7,535 bases of DNA from the NCBI GenBank assembly GCA_002332795.1, contig DDBP01000285.1, positions 1 through 7,535 of the forward strand, in the 5' to 3' direction. The notes beneath the pieces are model-generated. The model did not search any database, had not been told where the DNA came from, and saw nothing but the letters and a program-made list of their open reading frames with translations. The translations under genes and the position numbers were made by a program. Within the stretch, counting starts at the first letter, position 1; each line of letters opens with the position of its first letter. This DNA comes from Anaerolineales bacterium UBA2029 (GTDB taxonomy: Bacteria; Chloroflexota; Anaerolineae; Aggregatilineales; Aggregatilineaceae). Below, piece after piece: positions 1 through 5,111 of this stretch.

Positions 1-8
1 GCAGTCGC

Positions 9-36
9 GAGGGAGAGGGGAGTGAGGGGTGAGGGG
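9..36. repeat. G-rich purine tract at window edge
   Basis: Almost pure purine sequence made of GGGAG, GTGAGGGG and similar units. It resembles the GGGAGTAGTGAGTAGGGAGT-like tract at 2853-2891 on the other side of the sugar operon. The likely status is intergenic low-complexity sequence. No promoter is visible between it and the first gene at 78, so the operon promoter may lie left of the window. Confidence 0.45.
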
Positions 37-77
37 CAGCTACGGCCAGAAGCTCAACGAGGGAAAGCGGGCGAGAG

Positions 78-1046
78 ATGAGCCAGCAACAGGTCACACG
101 CCCTTTGCACGGCGAAGTAATTCAGACCGTGACCGGCTCACTGCCAGTCGAGGCGGTGACCCTGGCCGACGGCCATGCGCACGTCTGGATTCAGCCGCCG
201 GACGGCGTAGACCCGGCGGCCCGCCTCGATCTGCACGACGAAGCGGCCATCTGCGCCGAACTGCGCGACTTCCGCGCGGCGGGTGGCTCGCTGCTGGTAG
301 ACTGTCAGCCGGGCCAGGCCGGTCGCGACGCGCGGGCGCTGGCGCGCATCTCCGCCGCGACGGGCGTGCACGTCACCGCCACGACCGGCTTTCATCAGCA
401 GAAATACTACCCGCCCAACTGCTGGCTGTGGAGCGCCTCCGCCGAAGACGCCGCCGCCTATTTCGTCGAGGAGCTGACGGTCGGGACGCGCGAATCCGGC
501 GGGACGATCCGCGCCACGACGATCAAGGTCGGCTATGAGGGTGTCATCAGCGGGCAGACGCGCGTCCTGATGGAGGCCGCCGCCGCAGCGTCGCGGCAGA
601 CCGGCGCGCTGATCCTGTTCCATACCGAGCGCGGGGCCAACATCGAGGCGCTGCCCCCTTTCTTCAGCGCACGGGGTGTGCCGCCGGAGCGCCTCTTTCT
701 ATGTCATGTGGACAAGCGCCCGGATGTCGGTCTGCACCGCGAACTGGCTCAGGCGGGCGTGCTGCTCGGCTACGATACCTTCGCCCGCCCCAAGTACGAT
801 CCGGATCGCACGACGTGGCCGCTGCTGACCGCGCTGGTCGAAGCCGGACTCGGTGAGCACGTCGCCATCTGCCTGGACCTGGCGCTGTCCGGGCTATGGC
901 GACACTACGGCGGTGGGCCGGGGTTGTTGTTCCTGCCAGAGCAGATCGTGCCGCGGCTGCGCGCACTGGGCGTGCCTCCGCAGACCATCGGCGATCTCAC
1001 GGGCGGCAACATCGCCCGGCGGTTGGTCTGGCAGCAGGGCGGATAG
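78..1046 (+). CDS. Phosphotriesterase-family metal-dependent hydrolase (probable lactonase/esterase)
   Basis: The 322-residue protein has the layout of the phosphotriesterase (PTE) branch of the amidohydrolase TIM-barrel superfamily, which hydrolyses esters and lactones at a two-metal centre. Visible ligands in order are H33 and H35 (DGHAHVW, the family's HxH), K150 (TTIKVG, the bridging carboxylated lysine), H182 (LFHTERG), H210 (LCHVDKRP) and D267 (ICLDLA). The TTGFHQQKYYP stretch near 102-112 and the C-terminal LxxLGVPPQTIGDLTGGNIAR segment also fit the family, as does the length. No signal peptide is seen, so it is probably cytoplasmic. The ATG at 78 is preceded by a weak GAGGG at 59-63. 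It is the first visible gene of a cluster with an Eda-type aldolase and a SIS sugar enzyme, so a sugar lactone or phosphorylated sugar ester is a likelier substrate than an organophosphate. Family is secure; substrate is inference. Confidence 0.85.
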   Translation: MSQQQVTRPLHGEVIQTVTGSLPVEAVTLADGHAHVWIQPPDGVDPAARLDLHDEAAICAELRDFRAAGGSLLVDCQPGQAGRDARALARISAATGVHVTATTGFHQQKYYPPNCWLWSASAEDAAAYFVEELTVGTRESGGTIRATTIKVGYEGVISGQTRVLMEAAAAASRQTGALILFHTERGANIEALPPFFSARGVPPERLFLCHVDKRPDVGLHRELAQAGVLLGYDTFARPKYDPDRTTWPLLTALVEAGLGEHVAICLDLALSGLWRHYGGGPGLLFLPEQIVPRLRALGVPPQTIGDLTGGNIARRLVWQQGG

Positions 1047-1064
1047 CGTATAAGCAGAGTGAAT

Positions 1065-1083
1065 CGGGCGAGAAGATCGCCCG
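1065..1083 (+). other. Intercistronic hairpin
   Basis: CGGGCGA (1065-1071) pairs perfectly with TCGCCCG (1077-1083) around the 5-nt loop GAAGA. It sits in the 59-nt gap between the hydrolase and aldolase genes, just before the aldolase ribosome binding site. No T-run follows, so a simple terminator is unlikely. An mRNA processing, stability or translation-tuning element is possible. Confidence 0.5.
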
Positions 1084-1105
1084 CGCCAACTGAGGAGAGA
1101 AGATC

Positions 1106-1783
1106 ATGGCTCGTTTCGATCGTCTGACCGTCTACAACACCATGCTGGAAGACGGCCTGGTGCCGTTGTTCTATCACAGCGATCTGGAGGTCGCCAAGAA
1201 GGTTGCCGGGGCGCTGGCCGCGGGCGGCGGGCGCGTGTTGGAGTTCACCAACCGCGGTGACTTCGCCATCGAGGTCTTCGTGCCGCTGATCAAATACTGC
1301 GCGCAGGCACACCCGACGCTGATCGTCGGCGTCGGCTCGGTGGAAGATGCGCCGACGGCGGCGCTGTTCATCGCGCACGGGGCCAACTTCGTCGTCGGGC
1401 CGAACTTCAACGAGGAAGTCGCCCGTCTGTGCAACCGCCGCAAGATCGCCTACATCCCTGGCTGCGGCTCGGTGACCGAGATCGCACAGGCCGAAGAGTG
1501 GGGCGCGGAGATTGTCAAGGTCTTCCCCGGCTCGGCGGTGGGCGGCCCTGGCTTCGTCAAGGATGTGCGCGGCCCGCGTCCCTGGACGCGCATCATGCCC
1601 ACCGGCGGCGTCAGCCCGGACGAAGCCAACCTGCGCTCGTGGTTCTCCGCGGGTGTGGCAGCCGTGGGCATGGGCAGCAACCTGGTGCGCAAAGAGTGGG
1701 TGCAGGCAGGGGATTTTGCCGCTATCGAGGAGACCATGCGCCGCACGCTGGCGCTGATCCGCAAGATTCGCGCGGAGGGGTAG
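1106..1783 (+). CDS. KDPG/KHG-type aldolase (Eda family, class I)
   Basis: The 225-residue protein matches class I aldolases that cleave 2-keto-3-deoxy-6-phosphogluconate (or 4-hydroxy-2-oxoglutarate) to pyruvate plus an aldehyde. Key sites are visible: E46 in VLEFTNR with R50 (general base and carboxylate binding), the Schiff-base lysine K138 in IVKVFPGSAVGG, and the phosphate-binding PTGGV (165-169) and GMGSNLV (189-195) segments. PGCGSVTE (118-125) replaces the more usual PGxxTPxE. The length is slightly above the usual 205-215 because of an extended C-terminus. The ATG at 1106 has a GAGGAGA Shine-Dalgarno at 1092-1098. It lies between the PTE-like hydrolase and a SIS enzyme, with only 7 nt to the next gene. 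The natural substrate may be a different 2-keto-3-deoxy sugar acid; no Edd-type dehydratase is present here. Family assignment is firm. Confidence 0.9.
   Translation: MARFDRLTVYNTMLEDGLVPLFYHSDLEVAKKVAGALAAGGGRVLEFTNRGDFAIEVFVPLIKYCAQAHPTLIVGVGSVEDAPTAALFIAHGANFVVGPNFNEEVARLCNRRKIAYIPGCGSVTEIAQAEEWGAEIVKVFPGSAVGGPGFVKDVRGPRPWTRIMPTGGVSPDEANLRSWFSAGVAAVGMGSNLVRKEWVQAGDFAAIEETMRRTLALIRKIRAEG
1774..1780 (+). promoter_or_regulatory. Shine-Dalgarno inside the aldolase gene end
   Basis: GGAGGGG immediately before the aldolase stop codon (TAG 1781-1783) lies 10 nt ahead of the next ATG at 1791. Its position within the upstream reading frame suggests translational coupling of the aldolase and SIS genes. 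Confidence 0.6.
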
Positions 1784-1790
1784 CGAGACG

Positions 1791-2852
1791 ATGACTGATC
1801 TCCAGCAACTGGTCGAGAAAGCCAGGCAGAGCGAACTGTTCACCGCGCCGCGCCTGGAAGCTGACCTGGGCGTCTTCCTGGGCGAACAGGCCGGGCGCAT
1901 CCGGTCGCTGGCGGCGGAGGCTGTCGCGAGCGGGATACAGCATATCTACTTCGTGGGCAGCGGCGGGTCGTGGGCCAATATGTACTCCGGCGCGTACCTG
2001 ATGAGCCGCTTCTGCACCATCCCCGCCGATGTCATGACCGGCTACGACCTGATCTGGCGCAACCCGGCGCGGCTGGGGCCGAAAGCGTGGGTCTTCCTGG
2101 CGTCCTACTCCGGCAACACGGAGGATACGGTCGCCGCGCTGCGACACGCCAAAAGCCGGGGGGCGCGCACCATCGGCATTGCCAGGCGGCGCGACAGCAC
2201 CCTCTGCCGCGAGGCCGACGTCCTGATTGACTACGACTCGACGGCGCTCTACATCTTGCCGCTGGCCACCGTCTACCTGTTCGCGCTGGAAGTGGCGCGG
2301 TTGCAGGGCCGGGCCGACCTCGCGCCGGTGATGGACGGGCTGCTGGCGCTGCCCCCCGTGCTGGGCCGCGTCTATCGCGAGAGCGAGGCGCGCGCTGCCG
2401 CCCTCAGCGAGCAGTTCGCCGACTCGACGCTGCTCTACACCATCGCCGCCGGCCCGCTCTATGGCCTGGCCTACAAGTTCGCCCTGACCGTGTTCATGGA
2501 GAACATCCGCATTCACGGCTCGGTGATCGCCAGCGACGAGTTCCGCCAGGGGCCGGTGGAGATGCTCGACCGGCAACGCGCGGACATGGTCTTTCTGCTG
2601 GGCACGGACGAGACGCGCGCCATGACGCAGCGCGTGCTCGACCTGGTGCGGGAGCGTCCCAACGTGCGCACCATCGTCTACGACATGGCCGACTATCCGG
2701 ACGTGCACCCGCTGCTGGCCCCCTTCGTGCTGCTCATCCCGCTACAATGGTTCGTGGTCTATTCGGCGCTGCGGGCGGGCATTCACGACCTGGACGAGCG
2801 CGTCTTCATGGGGCGCGGCGTGCTGGCGACGGGCGGCGCGACGTGGCCGTAG
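1791..2852 (+). CDS. SIS-domain sugar-phosphate isomerase/deglycase (FrlB/GlmS-isomerase type)
   Basis: The 353-residue protein carries two SIS (sugar isomerase) folds. The first holds GSGGSW (56-61) and the phosphosugar-binding SYSGNTEDTVAAL (105-117). The second spans roughly 195-330 and contains the active-site-like segment EFRQGPVEML (250-259). There is no N-terminal glutaminase domain, so it is not a complete GlmS. Its size and layout fit fructosamine-6-phosphate deglycases (FrlB, FraB) and related GlmS-like aldose/ketose isomerases. These release an amine, or isomerise a phosphosugar, through an acid-base glutamate, here most likely E250. Family members commonly read E-x-x-H-G-P here; this one has Q253 at the histidine position. 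The ATG at 1791 follows the aldolase stop by 7 nt and uses an SD within the aldolase gene. It is the last gene of the plus-strand operon. Whether the substrate is an Amadori product, an amino sugar or another phosphosugar cannot be read from the sequence. Confidence 0.82.
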   Translation: MTDLQQLVEKARQSELFTAPRLEADLGVFLGEQAGRIRSLAAEAVASGIQHIYFVGSGGSWANMYSGAYLMSRFCTIPADVMTGYDLIWRNPARLGPKAWVFLASYSGNTEDTVAALRHAKSRGARTIGIARRRDSTLCREADVLIDYDSTALYILPLATVYLFALEVARLQGRADLAPVMDGLLALPPVLGRVYRESEARAAALSEQFADSTLLYTIAAGPLYGLAYKFALTVFMENIRIHGSVIASDEFRQGPVEMLDRQRADMVFLLGTDETRAMTQRVLDLVRERPNVRTIVYDMADYPDVHPLLAPFVLLIPLQWFVVYSALRAGIHDLDERVFMGRGVLATGGATWP

Positions 2853-2891
2853 AAAGTGGGGAGTAGTGAGTAGGGAGTGGGGAGTTGGTGG
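2853..2891. repeat. G-rich GGGAGT-type low-complexity tract
   Basis: Directly after the operon stop there are degenerate repeats of GGGAGT/GTGAGT (for example GGGGAGTAGTGAGTAGGGAG). Tracts of this kind are familiar in intergenic DNA of Chloroflexota and cyanobacteria; that statement is recalled, not searched. A related tract lies at 9-36. Confidence 0.55.
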
Positions 2892-2898
2892 CGATCAG

Positions 2899-2919
2899 GG
2901 GTCAGTGAGCGGCTGACCC
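2899..2919. other. Small hairpin downstream of the sugar operon
   Basis: GGGTCAG (2899-2905) and CTGACCC (2913-2919) form a perfect 7-bp stem with a 7-nt loop. No T-run follows, so intrinsic termination is not demonstrated. It lies 47 nt past the SIS gene stop. Confidence 0.45.
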
Positions 2920-2940
2920 ATCCGTGCTGAGCGCAACAAG

Positions 2941-2973
2941 AGACTTCCGAAGTCTCCAAGACTTCGGAAGTCT
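2941..2973. repeat. Nested palindromic repeat in convergent spacer
   Basis: AGACTTCCGAAGTCT (2941-2955) and AGACTTCGGAAGTCT (2959-2973) are exact reverse complements separated by CCA, giving a 15-bp perfect stem. Each arm is also near-palindromic (AGACTTC, one base, GAAGTCT), so a cruciform or two small hairpins are alternatives. Only short, broken T stretches follow on either strand. It may act as a bidirectional terminator between the convergent operons, or be a copy of a dispersed palindromic element. Confidence 0.75.
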
Positions 2974-3041
2974 TTGTCTTTGGAAGGCATGCGCCACGCA
3001 CGACAGGAGTGGGCAACTCGCTTCTGCAAAGGGTCAGCGCA

Positions 3042-3113
3042 GCACTCGCTGCAAGAGTGAGGCCCCTCCCTTCGCCTTGCGTCGCATGGCAGAGCGGGCA
3101 AGGGGGCGAGTGC
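3042..3113. repeat. Long-loop inverted repeat in convergent spacer
   Basis: GCACTCGC (3042-3049) is the reverse complement of GCGAGTGC (3106-3113). Within the loop, CCTTGC (3075-3080) pairs with GCAAGG (3098-3103). The pairing is weak statistically in GC-rich DNA, and no function is assigned. No credible protein-coding gene is seen in 2853-3187. Confidence 0.3.
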
Positions 3114-3123
3114 GTCGGGAAGT

Positions 3124-3169
3124 GCGGATTGCGAATCGCGCTTTTCTCAATCCGCCATTCGCAATCCGC
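3124..3169. repeat. 13-bp inverted repeat near the mutarotase gene end
   Basis: GCGGATTGCGAAT (3124-3136) is the exact reverse complement of ATTCGCAATCCGC (3157-3169), with a 20-nt loop. CAATCCGCC occurs twice (3148-3156 and 3162-3170, the latter as GCAATCCGCC), and TTCCGCC follows at once. It ends 18 nt from the stop of the minus-strand mutarotase gene. It could end minus-strand transcription or be a dispersed intergenic repeat. There is no clear U-tract. Confidence 0.55.
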
Positions 3170-3187
3170 CTTCCGCCATCTACCATC

Positions 3188-3604
3188 TCACGGCTTGACG
3201 ACGCCGATGGTCAGCAGGATGTTGGCGTAGAGCCGCTGCTCGCCGGTGGCGATCACCAGGCACACGTCGCGATCCATGCACCGGTCGTAGAAGGCGAAGC
3301 GGTTGTGCGTCGTCAGTTCCAGGCCGGGCAACAAGCGCCGGAAGTCGGCGTAAATCTCCGGCTCTTCGCCCGTGTCGGTCATCATCACTTCTGCCGCCTC
3401 GACCGGGATGGCCGTCAGCAGCGCTTCGAGCACCTGCGTCACGGTGAGCAGGCCAGGCGACAGGTTCAGATAGACACGCCGCGCCGCCGGGTTGGCGCGC
3501 GTGTTGAAGGGGTAGTTGCCGTCGGCGATCAGCACTTTGCCCCCGTGACCACTGCCGCCCAGCACTCCCAGAATCTCCGGATGAAGCAGTTTGGACTTGA
3601 GCAT
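3188..3604 (-). CDS. RbsD/FucU-family sugar mutarotase (pyranase)
   Basis: The 138-residue protein fits the RbsD/FucU fold, a small cytoplasmic oligomeric enzyme that speeds ring-form or anomer interconversion of free sugars such as ribose or fucose. Visible family signatures are GHGGKVLIADGNYP (19-32), with the expected H20 and IAD (26-28), and the C-terminal TGEQRLYANILLTIGVV (120-136), whose Y126 and N128 fit the conserved Y-x-N. The first motif is normally GHGD; here the acidic residue is glycine (G22). The ATG (complement of 3602-3604) has a strong AGGAGG SD 7 nt upstream. The gene follows the aldo/keto reductase by 21 nt, so the two are probably co-transcribed. FucU and RbsD subtypes cannot be separated by eye; the NYP motif leans towards FucU-like members. 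Confidence 0.88.
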   Translation of the reverse strand: MLKSKLLHPEILGVLGGSGHGGKVLIADGNYPFNTRANPAARRVYLNLSPGLLTVTQVLEALLTAIPVEAAEVMMTDTGEEPEIYADFRRLLPGLELTTHNRFAFYDRCMDRDVCLVIATGEQRLYANILLTIGVVKP

Positions 3605-3625
3605 GAGTCTTCCTCCTGAAACGAA

Positions 3626-4636
3626 CTACATCCCATCGCGCTTGCGCGTGTAGCGGGCGATGAAATTGTAGGGCGAGGGCATGCCGATGTCGCTCACCTC
3701 GTTCAGGCGGGCGATTTCTTCGGGCGTCAGCGACCACGTCACGCAGCCCAGATTCTCGGCGAGCTGTTCCGGCGTGCGCGCACCGAAGATGGGCGCGGTG
3801 ACGCCCGGCTGCTGTCGCACCCAGTTGAGTGCCACCTGAGAAGGCGGCACGCCGCGCTCTTCGGCGATGGCCCACAGGGTGTCAATGATGCGCCAGGTGC
3901 GCTCGGATTCGCGCTGTTCGGGCAGGTCGTCCCAGCGGTCGGCGCGCCCCACGCGGCTATCGGGCGGCGGCGGGGCGTTGCGGCGATATTTGCCCGAAAG
4001 CCAGCCGCCCGCCAGCGGCGACCAGGCGATCAGGCCGATGCCCTGTTCGCGGCACAGGGGCAGCAGTTCCCATTCGGTGCTGCGCACCAGCAGGCTGTAT
4101 TCCGGCTGCAGGCAATCGTAACGCGCCCAGCCGTGCATCTCGCTGAGCATGATCGCGCGCATCAGTTGCGAGGGGGTGTAGTTGGACGCGCCAATGTAGC
4201 GTACCTTGCCCGCGCGCACCAGGTCGTCGAAGGCGCGCAACGTCTCTTCGAGCGGCGTCGAGGCGTCCCAGCAATGCGCCTGATACAGGTCAATGTAGTC
4301 GGTCTTCAGGCGGCGCAGGCTGATTTCGACCTGCGTGAGGATGTGCTTGCGCGTCAGGCCGGTGTCGTTGGGACCCTTGCCCGTCGGGAAGAACACCTTG
4401 GTGGCGATGACCAGTTGCGAACGGTCGGGCTGCTTGCTCAGCCAGTTGCCGAGCATCGTCTCCGACTGTCCTTCGTTGTAGATATTCGAGGTGTCGAAGA
4501 AATTGCCCCCCGCATCCACGAACATGCTGGCCATGCGGTGCGCGGTCGGCTCGTCGGCCCCCCAGCCGAAGGTCTGCGTGCCCATGCACAGCTCGGAGAC
4601 TTTCAGCCCCGTTCGCCCCAAGAAGCGATATTCCAT
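3626..4636 (-). CDS. Aldo/keto reductase
   Basis: The 336-residue protein is a (beta/alpha)8 aldo/keto reductase of the usual length. It would be an NAD(P)H-dependent oxidoreductase acting on sugar or other carbonyls in the cytoplasm. The catalytic tetrad is complete: D48 (FFDTSNIY), Y53, K80 (IATKVF) and H121 (LYQAHCWD). YIGASNY (152-158) and the C-terminal cofactor-binding FGARTPEQLAENL segment (about 284-296) are typical. The ATG at 4636 is supported by GAGGAGG on the coding strand about 7 nt upstream; a second ATG 5 nt earlier is out of frame. It is the first gene of a two-gene operon with the mutarotase, which suggests a free aldose or aldonolactone substrate, for example oxidation of a fucose- or galactose-like sugar. 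That substrate is inference. A -10 TATAAT lies about 80 nt upstream. Confidence 0.92.
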   Translation of the reverse strand: MEYRFLGRTGLKVSELCMGTQTFGWGADEPTAHRMASMFVDAGGNFFDTSNIYNEGQSETMLGNWLSKQPDRSQLVIATKVFFPTGKGPNDTGLTRKHILTQVEISLRRLKTDYIDLYQAHCWDASTPLEETLRAFDDLVRAGKVRYIGASNYTPSQLMRAIMLSEMHGWARYDCLQPEYSLLVRSTEWELLPLCREQGIGLIAWSPLAGGWLSGKYRRNAPPPPDSRVGRADRWDDLPEQRESERTWRIIDTLWAIAEERGVPPSQVALNWVRQQPGVTAPIFGARTPEQLAENLGCVTWSLTPEEIARLNEVSDIGMPSPYNFIARYTRKRDGM

Positions 4637-4698
4637 CTCATAACCTCCTCAAAGGTGTGATAGGTCGGTCAGCAAGGGCCGATGACAGGTTACTGTGA

Positions 4699-4717
4699 AA
4701 TGGCGTACAGGGCCATT
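4699..4717. promoter_or_regulatory. Inverted repeat overlapping the AKR operon -10 box
   Basis: AATGGC (4699-4704) and GCCATT (4712-4717) form a 6-bp inverted repeat with a 7-nt spacer. It runs from the -10 box into the expected transcription start of the minus-strand operon. A nearby ACAG-GTTA-CTGT (4685-4696) adds a second small dyad. Possible repressor operator, unproven. Confidence 0.3.
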
Positions 4718-4720
4718 ATA
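4715..4720 (-). promoter_or_regulatory. -10 box for the AKR-mutarotase operon
   Basis: The complement reads TATAAT, a perfect sigma70-type -10, about 80 nt before the AKR start. The -35 region at 17-bp spacing (4738-4743, complement TCGTCC) is poor, so the promoter may need an activator. The predicted leader is roughly 70 nt. Confidence 0.5.
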
Positions 4721-4793
4721 CCTCTGGGAAAAGCGGCGGACGATCATCTGGTGCAGAAACAGGGGGACTCGCCTTGTGGGGCAGAAGTCTTGA

Positions 4794-4867
4794 ACTGCGG
4801 AGGCGCAGAGGTCACAGAGAGAGGCACAGAGTCTTGCCCATTTGTTTTCCTCCGCGCCCTCTGCGGT
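4794..4867. repeat. Imperfect GCAGAG-type inverted repeat
   Basis: ACTGCGGAGGCGCAGAG (4794-4810) pairs with CTCCGCGCCCTCTGCGGT (4850-4867), with a few wobble-compatible mismatches and one indel. The interior holds further CAGAG/CACAGAG units on the left side. Elements of this CCGCAGAGGCGCAGAG style recur between genes in many bacteria (recalled, not searched). A short minus-strand reading frame here giving LCASLCDLCASAV is a by-product of the repeat. Apart from this and the promoter elements, no gene is seen in 4637-5111. Confidence 0.55.
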
Positions 4868-4948
4868 GAATTCCGCCCCCAAAGCCGCATGCACCCGGAA
4901 ACAGAGTGCAATTCAAACCGTAAATAAACGGAAAAGTAATGAATTTTT

Positions 4949-4978
4949 TTGTATCGTCTTAGCGTTTCGTGATATAAA
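4949..4978 (+). promoter_or_regulatory. Candidate sigma70 promoter for the secreted P-domain gene
   Basis: TTGTAT (4949-4954) and TATAAA (4973-4978) are separated by 18 bp within an AT-rich patch (about 4920-4997) that stands out from the GC-rich surroundings. The patch faces the plus-strand gene at 5112, implying a leader of about 125 nt. Confidence 0.5.
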
Positions 4979-4999
4979 TAGATCGAGATAATTATCACG
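4968..4999. promoter_or_regulatory. Operator-like inverted repeat at the P-domain gene promoter
   Basis: CGTGATA (4968-4974) and TATCACG (4993-4999) are exact inverted repeats, 18 nt apart. The right arm overlaps a perfect 10-bp palindrome, GATAATTATC (4987-4996). The dyad covers the candidate -10 and the expected start site, a position suited to a repressor. Confidence 0.45.
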
Positions 5000-5097
5000 C
5001 ATGGGGTTTTGAGGGGCGCTGTTCTTCTTTGCGGCCAGGGCGCGCACTGCGTTCCCCGTTCGTTCGTCTTTATCCGGCGGTTCGAAAGTTTTGCTTT

Positions 5098-5105
5098 GGG
5101 AGGGG
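5098..5105 (+). promoter_or_regulatory. Ribosome binding site deciding the P-domain gene start
   Basis: GGGAGGGG lies 6 nt before the ATG at 5112. An upstream in-frame TTG at 5091 would have this SD inside the coding region, so 5112 is preferred. From 5112 the protein begins with a clean signal peptide. Confidence 0.75.
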
Positions 5106-5111
5106 TGTCTC

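Noticed and set aside
1..81. A frame open from position 1 ends in TGA at 79-81, overlapping the ATG at 78 (ATGA), as if an upstream gene were coupled.
   Set aside because: The encoded residues are Arg/Gly/Glu-rich low complexity from the G-rich tract. No family is recognisable and the overlap may be chance; sequence left of the window is needed.
905..1900. Long minus-strand open frame (331 codons) antisense to the hydrolase and aldolase genes.
   Set aside because: It spans two convincing plus-strand genes, its product is Arg/Ala/His-rich with no domain, and long antisense frames are expected at this GC content.
1722..2708. Minus-strand open frame of 328 codons opposite the SIS gene.
   Set aside because: It is a shadow of a gene with clear SIS motifs, with no recognisable domain and no RBS support.
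2853..3187. Considered as a CRISPR array or attachment site because of several repeats.
   Set aside because: The repeats are different from each other, without regular spacing or spacers, and no integrase or cas gene is nearby.
2924..3619. Plus-strand open frame of 231 codons over the mutarotase gene and spacer.
   Set aside because: It is antisense to the FucU/RbsD gene and includes the palindromic repeats in its N-terminal part; low-complexity product.
4794..4867. Considered as terminal repeats of an insertion sequence or MITE.
   Set aside because: No transposase gene, no clear target-site duplication and imperfect arms; kept only as an intergenic repeat.
5078..5100. GGTTCGAAAG resembles a tRNA T-loop.
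   Set aside because: No flanking 5-bp T-stem, acceptor stem or anticodon arm could be drawn around it.
5091..5111. TTG at 5091 as the start of the P-domain gene.
   Set aside because: It would place the strong GGGAGGGG SD inside the gene and add seven residues ahead of a normal signal peptide; ATG at 5112 fits better.
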